Source: Streptomyces sp. BK340 (GTDB lineage Bacteria > Actinomycetota > Actinomycetes > Streptomycetales > Streptomycetaceae). Taken from it: DNA of 64,000 nt. Both the position numbers and the translations under genes were made by a program. The notes beneath the pieces were generated by a model. It did not search any database, was not told the origin of the DNA, and saw only the letters and a program-made list of their open reading frames with translations. The stretch is taken from assembly GCF_007827595.1 (NCBI RefSeq), contig NZ_VISR01000019.1:62001-126000 (forward strand), written 5' to 3'. Each line of letters opens with the position of its first letter. The stretch's first letter is position 1. Shown here piece by piece: positions 25,980 to 35,003 of the stretch.

Positions 25980-27854
25980 TCACTGGTCACCGTGGTGCCC
26001 CTGATGTGAAGTGGTGCCCGTGGTGTGTTTGCTGTCCGTGGTACCTGCGGGGCCGGTGGTGTCCCCGGGGCCGTCCAGCGCGCGCAGGGCCGTGCGGAGG
26101 ATCCCCTCGGCCGTCAGACCCGCGCGGGCCAGGATGTCCTCGCGCCGGCCCTGGGCCAGGAACCGCTGGGGCAGCCCCATGACCTGGACCGGGCGGCGGG
26201 CGCCGGCGTCCGCGAGCGCCTGGGCCAGGGCGGCCCCGGCACCGCCGGACCGGCCGCTGTCCTCGACGCTGACCACCGCCCGGTGCGCGAGCCCCAGGTC
26301 GATCAGGGCGGGTGCGACCGGCTGGATCCAGCGCGGGTCCACCACGGTGACGCCCACACCGCGCTCGCGCAGCAGCTCCGCGGCGGCCAGGCAGACGGGG
26401 GCGAGCGGGCCGACGGACACCAGCAGCACGTCGGGGTCCGCGCCGGAGCGGTGCAGCACGTCCAGGCCGGCGACCGTGTCGAGGGCGGGTACGGGGTCGG
26501 CCGCCGCGCCCTTGGGGAAGCGCACCGCGGTGGGCGCGTCGTCGACCGCGACGGCCTCCCGCAGCGCACGGCGCAGGGTCTCCGCGTCGCGCGGAGCGGC
26601 CACCCGCAGCCCGGGCACGAGCTGGAACAGGGACAGGTCCCACATGCCGTTGTGCGACGGGCCGTCGTCGCCGGTGGCCCCGGCCCGGTCCAGGACGAAG
26701 GTGACCGGCGCGCGGTGCAGCGCGACGTCCATGAGCAGCTGGTCGAAGCCGCGGTTGAGGAAGGTGGCGTAGACGGCCACGACCGGGTGCACGCCGCCGA
26801 GCGCGAGTCCGGCGGCCGCGGTGACGGCGTGCTGCTCCGCGATGCCCACGTCGAAGGTCCGCTCGGGGAAGCGCCGGGCGAAGGTGGTGAGCCCGGCCGG
26901 CTCCAGCATGGCCGCGGTGAGGGCGACGAGGTCGCTCCGGCGCTCGCCGAGGTCGGCCAGCTCCGCCTCGAACACCGAGGTCCAGGACGGCCGGGGCGCC
27001 ACCCGGGCGGCGCCCGCGGCGGGCCGGGCGCGGACCACGTGGCAGCGGTCGGCCTCGTTCTGCTCGGCCGGGGCGTGTCCGCGTCCCTTCTGGGTCACGC
27101 AGTGCACGACCACGGGCCGGCCCAGCGCGACGGCCCGCCGCAGCGCCTCCTCCAGGGCTTCGACGTCATGGCCGTCGACGGGACCCAGCTGGGCCAGCCC
27201 CAGGTTCTCGAACAGGCCGGGCAGTCCGGGGTCCCGGTCGCCGGCCCGGCGGGCCGCGAGGTGCTCAGCTATGCCGCCGACGGTCGGCGCGTAGCTGCGG
27301 CCGTTGTCGTTGAGCACGATCACGACGGGGCGGTGCGGTGCCGCCGCGATGTTGTTCAGCGCCTCCCAGGCCATACCGCCGGTGAGGGCGCCGTCGCCGA
27401 TCACGGCGACGACGCTGCGGTCGGTGACCCCGCGCAGCGCGTGCGCCCGGGCCAGTCCGTCGGCGTACGACAGGACGGTCGAGGCGTGGGAGTTCTCGAT
27501 GACGTCGTGCGCCGACTCCTCGCGCGAGGGGTATCCCGACAGGCCCTCGGGCCGGCGCAGCGCGTCGAAGGCGCCGGCGCGGCCGGTGAGGATCTTGTGC
27601 ACGTAGGTCTGGTGGCCGGTGTCCCACAGGAGCGTGTCCCGGGGCGAGTCGAAGACGCGGTGCAGGGCGAGGGTCAGTTCCACCACGCCCAGGTTGGGCC
27701 CGAGGTGGCCTCCGGTGCGGCCGACCTTGTCGACGAGGAAGCCGCGGATCCGGGCCGCGAGTTCCTCGACCTGTGCCGTGGTCAGGTCGCGCAGGTCCGC
27801 GGGGCCGCGCAGCTCGGTCAGCGGGGCGAGGGGCCGTTCGATACTGGTCGTCAT
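25980..27854 (-). CDS. dxs: 1-deoxy-D-xylulose-5-phosphate synthase
   Basis: A 624-residue thiamine diphosphate enzyme that condenses pyruvate and glyceraldehyde 3-phosphate, the committing step of the MEP pathway. Present are the substrate His in DTGHQTYVHK, the ThDP/Mg motif GDGALTGGMAWEALNN, the catalytic Glu in DVGIAEQHAV and the C-terminal transketolase domain. The last 30 or so residues form a Gly/Thr/His-rich tail (TTGPAGTTDSKHTTG) not needed by the family. The ATG at 27854 has GGTGAGG upstream, 8 bases after the ispH stop. Confidence 0.95.
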   Translation of the reverse strand: MTTSIERPLAPLTELRGPADLRDLTTAQVEELAARIRGFLVDKVGRTGGHLGPNLGVVELTLALHRVFDSPRDTLLWDTGHQTYVHKILTGRAGAFDALRRPEGLSGYPSREESAHDVIENSHASTVLSYADGLARAHALRGVTDRSVVAVIGDGALTGGMAWEALNNIAAAPHRPVVIVLNDNGRSYAPTVGGIAEHLAARRAGDRDPGLPGLFENLGLAQLGPVDGHDVEALEEALRRAVALGRPVVVHCVTQKGRGHAPAEQNEADRCHVVRARPAAGAARVAPRPSWTSVFEAELADLGERRSDLVALTAAMLEPAGLTTFARRFPERTFDVGIAEQHAVTAAAGLALGGVHPVVAVYATFLNRGFDQLLMDVALHRAPVTFVLDRAGATGDDGPSHNGMWDLSLFQLVPGLRVAAPRDAETLRRALREAVAVDDAPTAVRFPKGAAADPVPALDTVAGLDVLHRSGADPDVLLVSVGPLAPVCLAAAELLRERGVGVTVVDPRWIQPVAPALIDLGLAHRAVVSVEDSGRSGGAGAALAQALADAGARRPVQVMGLPQRFLAQGRREDILARAGLTAEGILRTALRALDGPGDTTGPAGTTDSKHTTGTTSHQGHHGDQ

Positions 27855-27862
27855 GGGGGTCC

Positions 27863-28861
27863 TCACCGGTTCTCGTCGGCCAGCGGGGTGCGCGGGGCCC
27901 GCCCGGTGACCGGGTCGGCCAGTCGCGAGGGCATGGCGAAGACCACGTCCTCCGGGGTCCCGTCGTCCGTGCGGACGTCGGCGAGCCCGAGCTCGGTCAG
28001 GCGGTCCACCAGGCCGCGCACCAGGATCTCCGGCGCGCTGGCGCCGGCACTGATGCCGACCGTGCCGACCGACTCCAGCCAGCGCTCGTCCAGGTGCGTC
28101 ACGTCGGGGACCAGATGGGCGGAGCAGCCCTCGCGGCGGGCGACCTCGACCATCCGCAGCGAGTTGCTGGAGTTCTCGGAGCCGACGACGAGCACCAGGT
28201 CGCAGGAGCGGGCCAGGGCCTTCACGGCGTTCTGCCGGTTCTGGCTCGCGTAGCAGATGTCGTCGCCGTGCGGGCCGACGATGTCGGTGAAGCGCCGGTG
28301 CAGGGCCTGGACGACCTCGGCGGTCTCGTCGAAGGACAGGGTGGTCTGGGTCAGGTACGCCACCGGGGTGTCGTCGGGAAGGTCCAGCCGCGCGACGTCC
28401 TCGGCGCTCTCCACGACCAGGGTCCTCGCGGGCGCCTCACCGCGGACCCCCTCGACCTCCTCGTGGTCCTCGTGTCCGACCAGCAGGATGGTGCGCCCGT
28501 CACGGGCGTAGCGGACCGCCTCCTGGTGCACCTTGGCCACCAGCGGGCAGGTGGCGTCGATGACGTCGAGCCGCCGTGCGGCCGCGCCCGCCCGCACCTG
28601 CGGGGAGACGCCGTGGGCGGAGAAGACGCACACGGCGCCCTCGGGCACCTCGTCCTCGCTGTCCACGAAGACCGCGCCGCGGCGCCGCAGTTCACCGACG
28701 ACGTGGTGGTTGTGCACGATCTCCTTGCGGACGTACACGGGCGCGCCGTACAGGTCCAGGGCGCGCTCGACGATGCCGATGGCGCGCCGTACGCCCGCGC
28801 AGAAGCCGCGGGGTTCGGCCAGGAGGACGCGCCCGCGGGGCGTCGTCTGCTCGGTGGTCAT
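27863..28861 (-). CDS. ispH: 4-hydroxy-3-methylbut-2-enyl diphosphate reductase
   Basis: A 332-residue [4Fe-4S] enzyme (LytB) that makes IPP and DMAPP from HMBPP, the last MEP step. The three cluster Cys residues are in PRGFCAGVRRAI, DATCPLVAKVH and ICYASQNRQ. The substrate-binding EDHEEVEGVRGE and SENSSNSLR segments are intact, so it should be active. The ATG overlaps the stop of the ABC exporter gene (ATGA), which directly couples isoprenoid supply to the exporter. Confidence 0.96.
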   Translation of the reverse strand: MTTEQTTPRGRVLLAEPRGFCAGVRRAIGIVERALDLYGAPVYVRKEIVHNHHVVGELRRRGAVFVDSEDEVPEGAVCVFSAHGVSPQVRAGAAARRLDVIDATCPLVAKVHQEAVRYARDGRTILLVGHEDHEEVEGVRGEAPARTLVVESAEDVARLDLPDDTPVAYLTQTTLSFDETAEVVQALHRRFTDIVGPHGDDICYASQNRQNAVKALARSCDLVLVVGSENSSNSLRMVEVARREGCSAHLVPDVTHLDERWLESVGTVGISAGASAPEILVRGLVDRLTELGLADVRTDDGTPEDVVFAMPSRLADPVTGRAPRTPLADENR

Positions 28862-31800
28862 AGGGGCCTTCCTTGCGTCTGGAGTTCTGTCCGGGGGTGC
28901 GCCTCGTGGGCGCGCCACAGGGCGGCGTAGTGACCGCCCAGCGCGAGGAGTTCGGTGTGCGTTCCGTCCTCGCACACGCGGCCGTCCCGCAGGACGAGCA
29001 CGCGGTCGGCACGGGCCGCCAGGGCGAGCCGGTGGGTGATGACCAGCGTGGTGCGCCGGGCCGCGAGCCGGTCGGTGGCCGCGTCGACCATGGCCTCGGT
29101 GGCGGGGTCCAGGGCGGACGTCGCCTCGTCTAGGAGCAGGACCGCGGGCGCGGCCAGCCGGGTCCGGGTGAGGGCGATCAGCTGGCGCTGGCCCACGGAG
29201 AGGTTGCCTCCGCCCTCGGTGAGCCGGTGGCGGTAGCCGTGGGGCAGCGCGGTGATGAAGGAGTGGGCGCCGGTCATCCGGGCCGCCGTCTCGACCTCGT
29301 CGTCCGTGGCGTCGGCACGCCCGTAGGCGATGGCGTCCCGGACGGTTCCGGCGAACAGGTACGGCTCCTGGGGGATGAGGCCGAGCCGTTGCCGGTAGGC
29401 GCTCAGGTCGAGCTCGCGTACGTCCTGCCCGTCGACGAGGACGGCGCCGGCGGTGGGGTCGTAGAACCTCGCGACCAGTTTCAGCAGGGTCGACTTGCCC
29501 GACCCGCTCTCGCCGACGACGGCCACCCGCTGCCCGGCGGGGATCCGGACGCTCAGGCCGGTCAGGGCGGCCGCCCGGCGTGCCACGCGGCCCGCGGTGT
29601 CCTGCGTGCCGTCCGCGTACCGGAAGTGGACGTCGTGGAGGACGATCTCGCCGCTCAGCGGGCCCACGGGGCGGGGTCGCGCGGCCTGCGGTGTGCCGGT
29701 GGGCAGCCGCAGCAGCTCGTCGATCCGGTCGAGGGAGACCCGTGCCTGCTGGAAGGTGTCGTACAGCTGGGAGATCTGCTGGACGGGGAGGAAGAACAGC
29801 TCCAGGTACAGCAGGTAGGCGACGAGTGTGCCCGCGCTCATGGAGCCGTCCCGGACCTGGTGCGCCCCGTAGGCCAGCAGGCCGGCCGCGCAGACGGCGG
29901 CCAGGCACTCGATGAAGGGGAAGTACAGGGCCATCAGGTACTGCGAGCGGATCCGTGCCCGCCGGACGGCGTCGCTGTGTGCGGCGAACCGGCGCAGGAA
30001 CGCCTCCTCCTGGCGGAACGCCTGGATGACGGGCATGCCCTGCGCGCCTTCCTGCAGGGCGGCGTTGACCGTGGCGGTCCGCTCCCGCGCCAGCCGGTAG
30101 GCGACCAGCGACCGGCGGCGGAACACGGCCGTGGCCAGGTACAGGGCGGGCAGCAGAAGCAGGGCCGCCAGGAGCAGGACGGGGTTGGCGACCAGCAGGA
30201 CGACCAGTACCCCGCCCATGGTCAGCAGGCCGGCGAGGAAGCCCGTCAGCCCTGTCTGCAGGAACCCGGAGACGGCGTCCACGTCGGTGGTCATCCGGGT
30301 GAGGGTCCGGCCGTCGGCCTCCCGCTCGTAGTGGTCCAGGCCCAGCCGGTGCAGCTGGGCGGCCATGCGGACTCGCAGGGCGTACAGCAGGCGTTCGCCG
30401 GTGCGTCCGGTGACCCGCAGGGAGCCGCGCTGGACCAGCCAGCGCAGCAGCGTGACGGCCAGGGCGGCGGCGCACGCCGCGGCCAGCGCGGCGGGAGCCG
30501 CCCCGTCGGTGATGCTCTCGATGCCCCGGCGCACGGCGTAGGGCTGGGCGAGACCGCACAGGACGTCGGCGGACACCAGGACCAGGCCTGCCGCGAGCGG
30601 CAGCCGGAAGCCCCGGGTGAGCCTGCGGAGCCCGAACGTGCCGCCGACGTCACGGGCCAGCGCGTCCTCGTCCACCGCCGGGTCCTCGTCCTCACCGGAG
30701 GGCCCGGACGTGGACGCGGAGGCAGATGCGGACGCGGAGGCAGGCGCGGAGGCGGACGCGGACCGCGTGTGCGGGCCGGCCGCGGGACCGGTCGGCGGCG
30801 CGGGCCGGGCGGACGGCTCGGCCGGAGCCGCGTCGAAGTGGGCACGGTAGAGGGCGCAGCGGGCGTGCAGTTCGTCGTGGGTACCGAGGTCGGCGAGCCG
30901 GCCGCGGTCCAGCACGGCTATGCGGTCGGCCAGGGCCAGGGTCGATCTGCGGCGTGCGACCACGAGCGTCGTACGGCCGTCGGCGTGGACGCGCAGGCCC
31001 TCGTGGATCGCCCCCTCCACGGCGGGGTCCACCGCGGAGGTCGCGTCGTCGAGGATCAGCAGACGGGGCCTCAGGAGCAGGGCGCGGGCCAGGGCGAGGC
31101 GTTGGCGCTGGCCGCCGGAGAGGGTCCGGCCCCGTTCGCCGACCTCGGTCAGGTAGCCGTCGGGAAGGGCCGAGACGAAGCCGTCGGCCTGGGCGAGCCG
31201 TGCCGCCTCACGTATCTCGTCGTCGTCCGCGCCGGGGCGGCCCAGCGCGATGTTGTCGCGGATGCTCCCGGCGAACAGGAGACTCTCCTCCGGCACCAGG
31301 GCGAGGGAGGCACGCAGCGATTCCAGGCTCAGTTCGCGTACGTCCGTGCCGCCGATCCGGACGGCGCCCGTGCGCGCCTCGTGGAACCGGGCCGGGAGCA
31401 GGGCGAGCGTGGACTTGCCGGACCCCGGCCCGCCGACGACGGCGACCGTCTCGCCTGGTTCGATCCGCAGCGACAGGTCGTCGAGCACGGGGCGGTCGGG
31501 CGTGTACCGGAAGCCGACGTGGTCGAACTCGACGGCCAGGGGCCCGTCGTCGGGCAGTCGGGCGGCGCCGTCCGCGCGCCGCGGCGGTGCGTCGGTCAGC
31601 TCCAGCACGCGGGCGACGGCGGCCGTGGCCTGCTGGACGGAGTTCGCCAGACCCGCCAGGATGCCCAGCGGACCCGCCAGCTGGATGAGGTACATCGAGA
31701 AGGCGACGAACGTGCCGAGGCTCAGCCGGCCCCCGGCCGCCGCCCAGCCGCCGAGGGCCAGGACGGCGATCTGGGCGAGCGCCGGTACGGCCTGCAGCGG

Positions 31801-32562
31801 CGGCTGGTAGCGGGCGACCAGCCGGGTGACGCGCATGCGCGCGGCGTACAGCCGCCGGGCAGCCGCCGTGTACCGGGCGGTCTCCCGCTCCTCGCGGCCG
31901 AAGGCCTTGACGAGTTGGACGCCGGCGACGGAACTCTGTACGACGCCCGCGGCGGTGGCCGCCCGGTCCTGGGCCTGCCAGGTGGCGGCCAGCAGCTGCG
32001 GGTGGCTGCGCCGGGCCAGGGCCCACAGCACGGGGACCATGAGCAGGCTCACCGCCGTCAGCGGCAGGGAGAGCACGGCCATCACGGCGAGCACCCCGAC
32101 GACGGTGGTGACGTGGGAGACCACGGCGGGCAGCATGGCGACCAGGCTGTGCACCCCGTTCAGGTCGACCGTGGCGCGGCCCATGAGCTGCCCGGGGCCC
32201 AGGTCCTGCTGTCCGGGCCCGTCCGGGCGGGACACCGCCCGGAACAGTGCCACGCGCAGATCGTGCTGGACGTCGGCGGCGAGCCGGCTGGCGTGGAAAC
32301 GGCGCAGAAAGGTCAGCGCGTACCGGGCCGCGGCGACGGCCAGCAGCAGGATCGTCCAGGGGAGCAGGGGGCGCTCGCCCGCGACGACCACGTCGTCCAG
32401 CACGATCTGGGTGATCAGCGGCACCGCGACGCTCGTCGCCGTGGCGCCCACGGCGCCGGCCAGCGACTGCGCCAGGGCCCCGCGGTGACGGAGACAGTGG
32501 CCGAGCAGGCGCCGCAGGGGACGGCCGCGGGGGGCTTCCGCGTCAACAGCGGGTGGCGCCAC
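28858..32562 (-). CDS. Fused heterodimer-type ABC exporter (TMD-NBD-TMD-NBD)
   Basis: A 1234-residue exporter made of two MsbA-like halves in one chain, probably pumping out the peptide product. Half 1 has six helices, Walker A GGPGSGKST, signature LSGGQRQRLALA, Walker B LLILDDATSAVD with Asp in place of the catalytic Glu, and an H-loop with Arg instead of His (VVARRRST). Half 2 has Walker A GESGSGKST, an altered signature LSVGQ, a complete LLLDEATSALD and an intact H-loop (VITHRLA). So one ATP site is degenerate and one catalytic, as in heterodimeric exporters. A Pro/Ala/Ser linker joins the halves. The GTG at 32562 has AAGGAAC upstream; a GTG at 32598 overlapping the upstream stop is an alternative. 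Confidence 0.92.
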   Translation of the reverse strand: MAPPAVDAEAPRGRPLRRLLGHCLRHRGALAQSLAGAVGATATSVAVPLITQIVLDDVVVAGERPLLPWTILLLAVAAARYALTFLRRFHASRLAADVQHDLRVALFRAVSRPDGPGQQDLGPGQLMGRATVDLNGVHSLVAMLPAVVSHVTTVVGVLAVMAVLSLPLTAVSLLMVPVLWALARRSHPQLLAATWQAQDRAATAAGVVQSSVAGVQLVKAFGREERETARYTAAARRLYAARMRVTRLVARYQPPLQAVPALAQIAVLALGGWAAAGGRLSLGTFVAFSMYLIQLAGPLGILAGLANSVQQATAAVARVLELTDAPPRRADGAARLPDDGPLAVEFDHVGFRYTPDRPVLDDLSLRIEPGETVAVVGGPGSGKSTLALLPARFHEARTGAVRIGGTDVRELSLESLRASLALVPEESLLFAGSIRDNIALGRPGADDDEIREAARLAQADGFVSALPDGYLTEVGERGRTLSGGQRQRLALARALLLRPRLLILDDATSAVDPAVEGAIHEGLRVHADGRTTLVVARRRSTLALADRIAVLDRGRLADLGTHDELHARCALYRAHFDAAPAEPSARPAPPTGPAAGPHTRSASASAPASASASASASTSGPSGEDEDPAVDEDALARDVGGTFGLRRLTRGFRLPLAAGLVLVSADVLCGLAQPYAVRRGIESITDGAAPAALAAACAAALAVTLLRWLVQRGSLRVTGRTGERLLYALRVRMAAQLHRLGLDHYEREADGRTLTRMTTDVDAVSGFLQTGLTGFLAGLLTMGGVLVVLLVANPVLLLAALLLLPALYLATAVFRRRSLVAYRLARERTATVNAALQEGAQGMPVIQAFRQEEAFLRRFAAHSDAVRRARIRSQYLMALYFPFIECLAAVCAAGLLAYGAHQVRDGSMSAGTLVAYLLYLELFFLPVQQISQLYDTFQQARVSLDRIDELLRLPTGTPQAARPRPVGPLSGEIVLHDVHFRYADGTQDTAGRVARRAAALTGLSVRIPAGQRVAVVGESGSGKSTLLKLVARFYDPTAGAVLVDGQDVRELDLSAYRQRLGLIPQEPYLFAGTVRDAIAYGRADATDDEVETAARMTGAHSFITALPHGYRHRLTEGGGNLSVGQRQLIALTRTRLAAPAVLLLDEATSALDPATEAMVDAATDRLAARRTTLVITHRLALAARADRVLVLRDGRVCEDGTHTELLALGGHYAALWRAHEAHPRTELQTQGRPL

Positions 32563-32594
32563 GTCGGTTCCTTTCCTGAGCTTGCGTGTGGTCG

Positions 32595-33287
32595 TCACTG
32601 GAACGCGGCTGTCCGCCAGTCGCCCAGGTCCGCGAAGAATGGGGCCGCGGGCCGGCCGCTCACGGCGATGGACAGCACCGCGCGGGTGCTCCCGGTCGGG
32701 GTCACGACCGTGGTCACGGTGTCGGAGCCGGTGCCGGTGCCGGGCGGGAACGGCAGTCGGCGGCCGGGCGGTCGTGCGGGCGGCCAGTCGGTCGGTACGG
32801 CGACCGGCCGGGTGAGTCCGCCGCGGCGCAGGCCGTGTCCGAGGGCCTTGCCGATGGCCTCCTTGCGGGTCCACAGCACCAGGAACGCCTCGTCGCGCTC
32901 GTGCCGGGGCAGGCCGGCGATCCAGTCGGCAGGGGTGTCACCGAGCCACCGGCGAGCCAGTGCGGCGGCGGGCAGCGGCCGGACGGGTTCGATGTCCACG
33001 CCGAGTGCCGCCGGACCGCGAGAGAGGGCGACGGCGAAGACGCCCGCGGCGTGGCTGAGGCTGACCTGCACACCGGCTGCGGGCCCGGTGAGCCGGGGGC
33101 GGCCACCGGGGTCGTGTGCCACCCGGATCAGGTGGGCCGGGCTGCCGGTCAGTTCGGCCGCGGAGGCGACGAGCGCGGCATGGGTGGCAGCGCGCTCGTC
33201 GCCCTCGGGGGCAGGGCCCCACCGGACGGCCGGCCGCGGGGGGTCCGGCGGGCCGTCGGTGCGGGGGAACGGGACCTGCTTCCTCAT
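32595..33287 (-). CDS. Sfp-type 4'-phosphopantetheinyl transferase
   Basis: A 230-residue enzyme that loads coenzyme A phosphopantetheine onto the Ser of NRPS carrier domains. The diagnostic motifs are LGVDIEPVR (Mg-binding Asp/Glu) and FLVLWTRKEAIGKALGHGL. SLSHAAG is the CoA-binding segment. The ATG overlaps the mbtH stop (ATGA), so it is made with MbtH. It would activate the T domains of the NRPS at 47055-64000. Confidence 0.93.
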   Translation of the reverse strand: MRKQVPFPRTDGPPDPPRPAVRWGPAPEGDERAATHAALVASAAELTGSPAHLIRVAHDPGGRPRLTGPAAGVQVSLSHAAGVFAVALSRGPAALGVDIEPVRPLPAAALARRWLGDTPADWIAGLPRHERDEAFLVLWTRKEAIGKALGHGLRRGGLTRPVAVPTDWPPARPPGRRLPFPPGTGTGSDTVTTVVTPTGSTRAVLSIAVSGRPAAPFFADLGDWRTAAFQ

Positions 33288-33493
33288 CCCGCCATCTGGC
33301 GGACGAGGCTCTTGGGCCGCATGTCGGTCCAGTTCTTCTCGATGTGGTCCAGGCAGGCCTGCCTGGTGTCCTCCGCGTGGGCCACTTCCCAGCCCGCGGG
33401 GATCTCGGCGAAACCGGGCCACAGGGAGTACTGGCCCTCGTCGTTGACGAGTACCAGGTAGCGGCCCGCTTCATCCTCGAAGGGATTGGACAT
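33284..33493 (-). CDS. mbtH: MbtH-like NRPS accessory protein
   Basis: A 69-residue MbtH protein that binds and stabilises NRPS adenylation domains. The signature NDEGQYSLWPGFAEIPAGW near residues 17-35 and the C-terminal NWTDMRPKSL are present. GAGGATGAG precedes the ATG. It overlaps the PPTase gene by 4 bases and lies 37 bases after the glycosyltransferase. Confidence 0.96.
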   Translation of the reverse strand: MSNPFEDEAGRYLVLVNDEGQYSLWPGFAEIPAGWEVAHAEDTRQACLDHIEKNWTDMRPKSLVRQMAG

Positions 33494-33530
33494 CTCATCC
33501 TCTTTTCTTGGTTGTTGCTCTGGGGTCTGG

Positions 33531-34811
33531 TCAGGAAACGATCTTCTCGAGCACCCGGACCGCGTTCTCGGCCCCGTTCTCCACGGAAGTGAGGCGGGCC
33601 AGCCGGTCGACCGCGCGGGCGATGCCCGGGTCCTTGACGGCCTGGTCGACCGCTTTCGTGAGGGTGTCGGCGGTCAGGTGCCGGTGCGGGACGGGCTGCG
33701 GTGCGACGCCCAGGCCGTGCAGGTGGTCGGCCCACATCAGCGCTTCCTTCTGGAAGGGACAGATCACCTGGGGGACGCCGGCGCGCAGCGCCGTGTTGTG
33801 CGCTCCGGTTCCGCCCGGGTGCACCACGGCACGGACCCGGGGAAACAGCCAGTCGTACGGTATTTCGTCCTCCACCAGGACGTTCTCCGGCGGATTCGGA
33901 ATGGCCGCGCCGCCCCAGCCCGTGACGACGATCGCGCGGACTCCCGTTCTGCGGACGACCTCCAGAATGATGCGGCCGACTTCTTCGGGGTCCGTGCCCA
34001 TGTGACTGCCGAATCCGAAGAACACCGGTGCGTCGCCGTCGTCCAGGAATTTCAGCAGCCGTTTCGAAGGCTGCCACCGCGTGCCGCTCGGGAGCATCCA
34101 GAATCCGGTCGTGTGGACCCATTCGGGCCAGTCGTCCGCCGGCTCGATCACATGCGGGCTGAAACCGAGGAGCACCGGCGCCGGCGTTCCGTCGGCCCGG
34201 AACCTGTTGTCCAGGGCACCTTCGCGGGGCGGAAGTCCGAGGACGTCGGCCCGCCAGCGGCCGAACATCTCGGCGAGCGGCCCCTTGATCGGGTTGTCGT
34301 TCGCCCGGGCGTGCCGCTCCAGGTTGTCCGGCCGCTGCTCGAAGGTGCCGACCTCGGGGGGGTAGCGCCGTGAGGCGACGAAGTGCGGGTAGAGGCTGGC
34401 CAGTACGTGCGGAACCCCGAGTTTCTCGGCGATCTGGTGGACGGCCTGACGTGACGAGTGGGAGTGGATCACCACGTCCGCGCCTTCCGCGGCGGCGTCC
34501 CACATGTCCTTCAGCATGATCGGGTAAAGCCGCGGGAATATCTCCGCGAATATGCGTTCCCGGGCCTTGTCGTACTGGTCGCCCTTGCCTTGCGAGTTGA
34601 CCAGGATCTCCCGCACGTCGGGCCGTTGGTGGAGCCGCACGGCCTCGTCGTCCACCGGAGCGAAGTCCACTCCGTATTCCGCGGCCATGGGGCCGTAGAG
34701 GCGGGGACCGACGAGTCTGGCCGAATGTCCGGCCTGATCGAGAGCGAAGGCCAGCGCCAGATAGGGCTGCATATCCCCACGAGTTCCATGGGAATAGATC
34801 AGTGCTCGCAC
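33531..34811 (-). CDS. Glycosyltransferase, GT1 (UGT/GtfA-like)
   Basis: A 426-residue GT-B enzyme that would move an NDP-deoxysugar to the peptide or to a first sugar. The N-terminal acceptor domain begins YSHGTRGDMQPYLALAFAL. The C-terminal donor domain has GFGSHMGTDPEE and the diphosphate-binding HPGGTGAHNTALRAG followed by PQVICPF. The GTG start at 34811 has GGGAGGG upstream. It is the first gene of the minus-strand operon that continues to mbtH and the exporter, and is divergent from a second glycosyltransferase. Two related glycosyltransferases lie in the window. The acceptor is unknown. Confidence 0.92.
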   Translation of the reverse strand: MRALIYSHGTRGDMQPYLALAFALDQAGHSARLVGPRLYGPMAAEYGVDFAPVDDEAVRLHQRPDVREILVNSQGKGDQYDKARERIFAEIFPRLYPIMLKDMWDAAAEGADVVIHSHSSRQAVHQIAEKLGVPHVLASLYPHFVASRRYPPEVGTFEQRPDNLERHARANDNPIKGPLAEMFGRWRADVLGLPPREGALDNRFRADGTPAPVLLGFSPHVIEPADDWPEWVHTTGFWMLPSGTRWQPSKRLLKFLDDGDAPVFFGFGSHMGTDPEEVGRIILEVVRRTGVRAIVVTGWGGAAIPNPPENVLVEDEIPYDWLFPRVRAVVHPGGTGAHNTALRAGVPQVICPFQKEALMWADHLHGLGVAPQPVPHRHLTADTLTKAVDQAVKDPGIARAVDRLARLTSVENGAENAVRVLEKIVS

Positions 34812-35003
34812 CGCTTCGAACCCTCCCGTTCCTGACGAGTCGGGCGCGACACCAGCGGCATGGCCCGAGGAAGTACCTTCGGCACGTTAGGGCCTGGCGC
34901 AATCGAGCGGCTCTAGGAAATCTGTACAGGACAAATGCCTCTTGCGGGCGCCGCGACGGAATGGAAACAGTTGGCCGTTCCGACGCGCACGGGAGGCTAA
35001 ACA
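34812..35003. promoter_or_regulatory. Divergent promoter region between two glycosyltransferase operons
   Basis: This 192-base gap must hold promoters for both the exporter operon (minus) and the 2,3-dehydratase operon (plus). It is richer in A/T than its surroundings. CTGTACAG (34922-34929) is a perfect palindrome that could be an operator. No convincing -35/-10 pair was found by eye. Confidence 0.4.

Noticed and set aside
24813..28861. ispG, dxs and ispH as an ordinary housekeeping MEP operon
   Set aside because: ispH starts inside the stop of the exporter gene, and the operon begins with NRPS accessory genes. The placement argues for a cluster-linked set, though copy number elsewhere cannot be seen here.
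29227..33447. A 1406-residue plus-strand frame opposite the exporter and PPTase
   Set aside because: Low-complexity Gly/Arg/Val-rich shadow with no recognisable motif.
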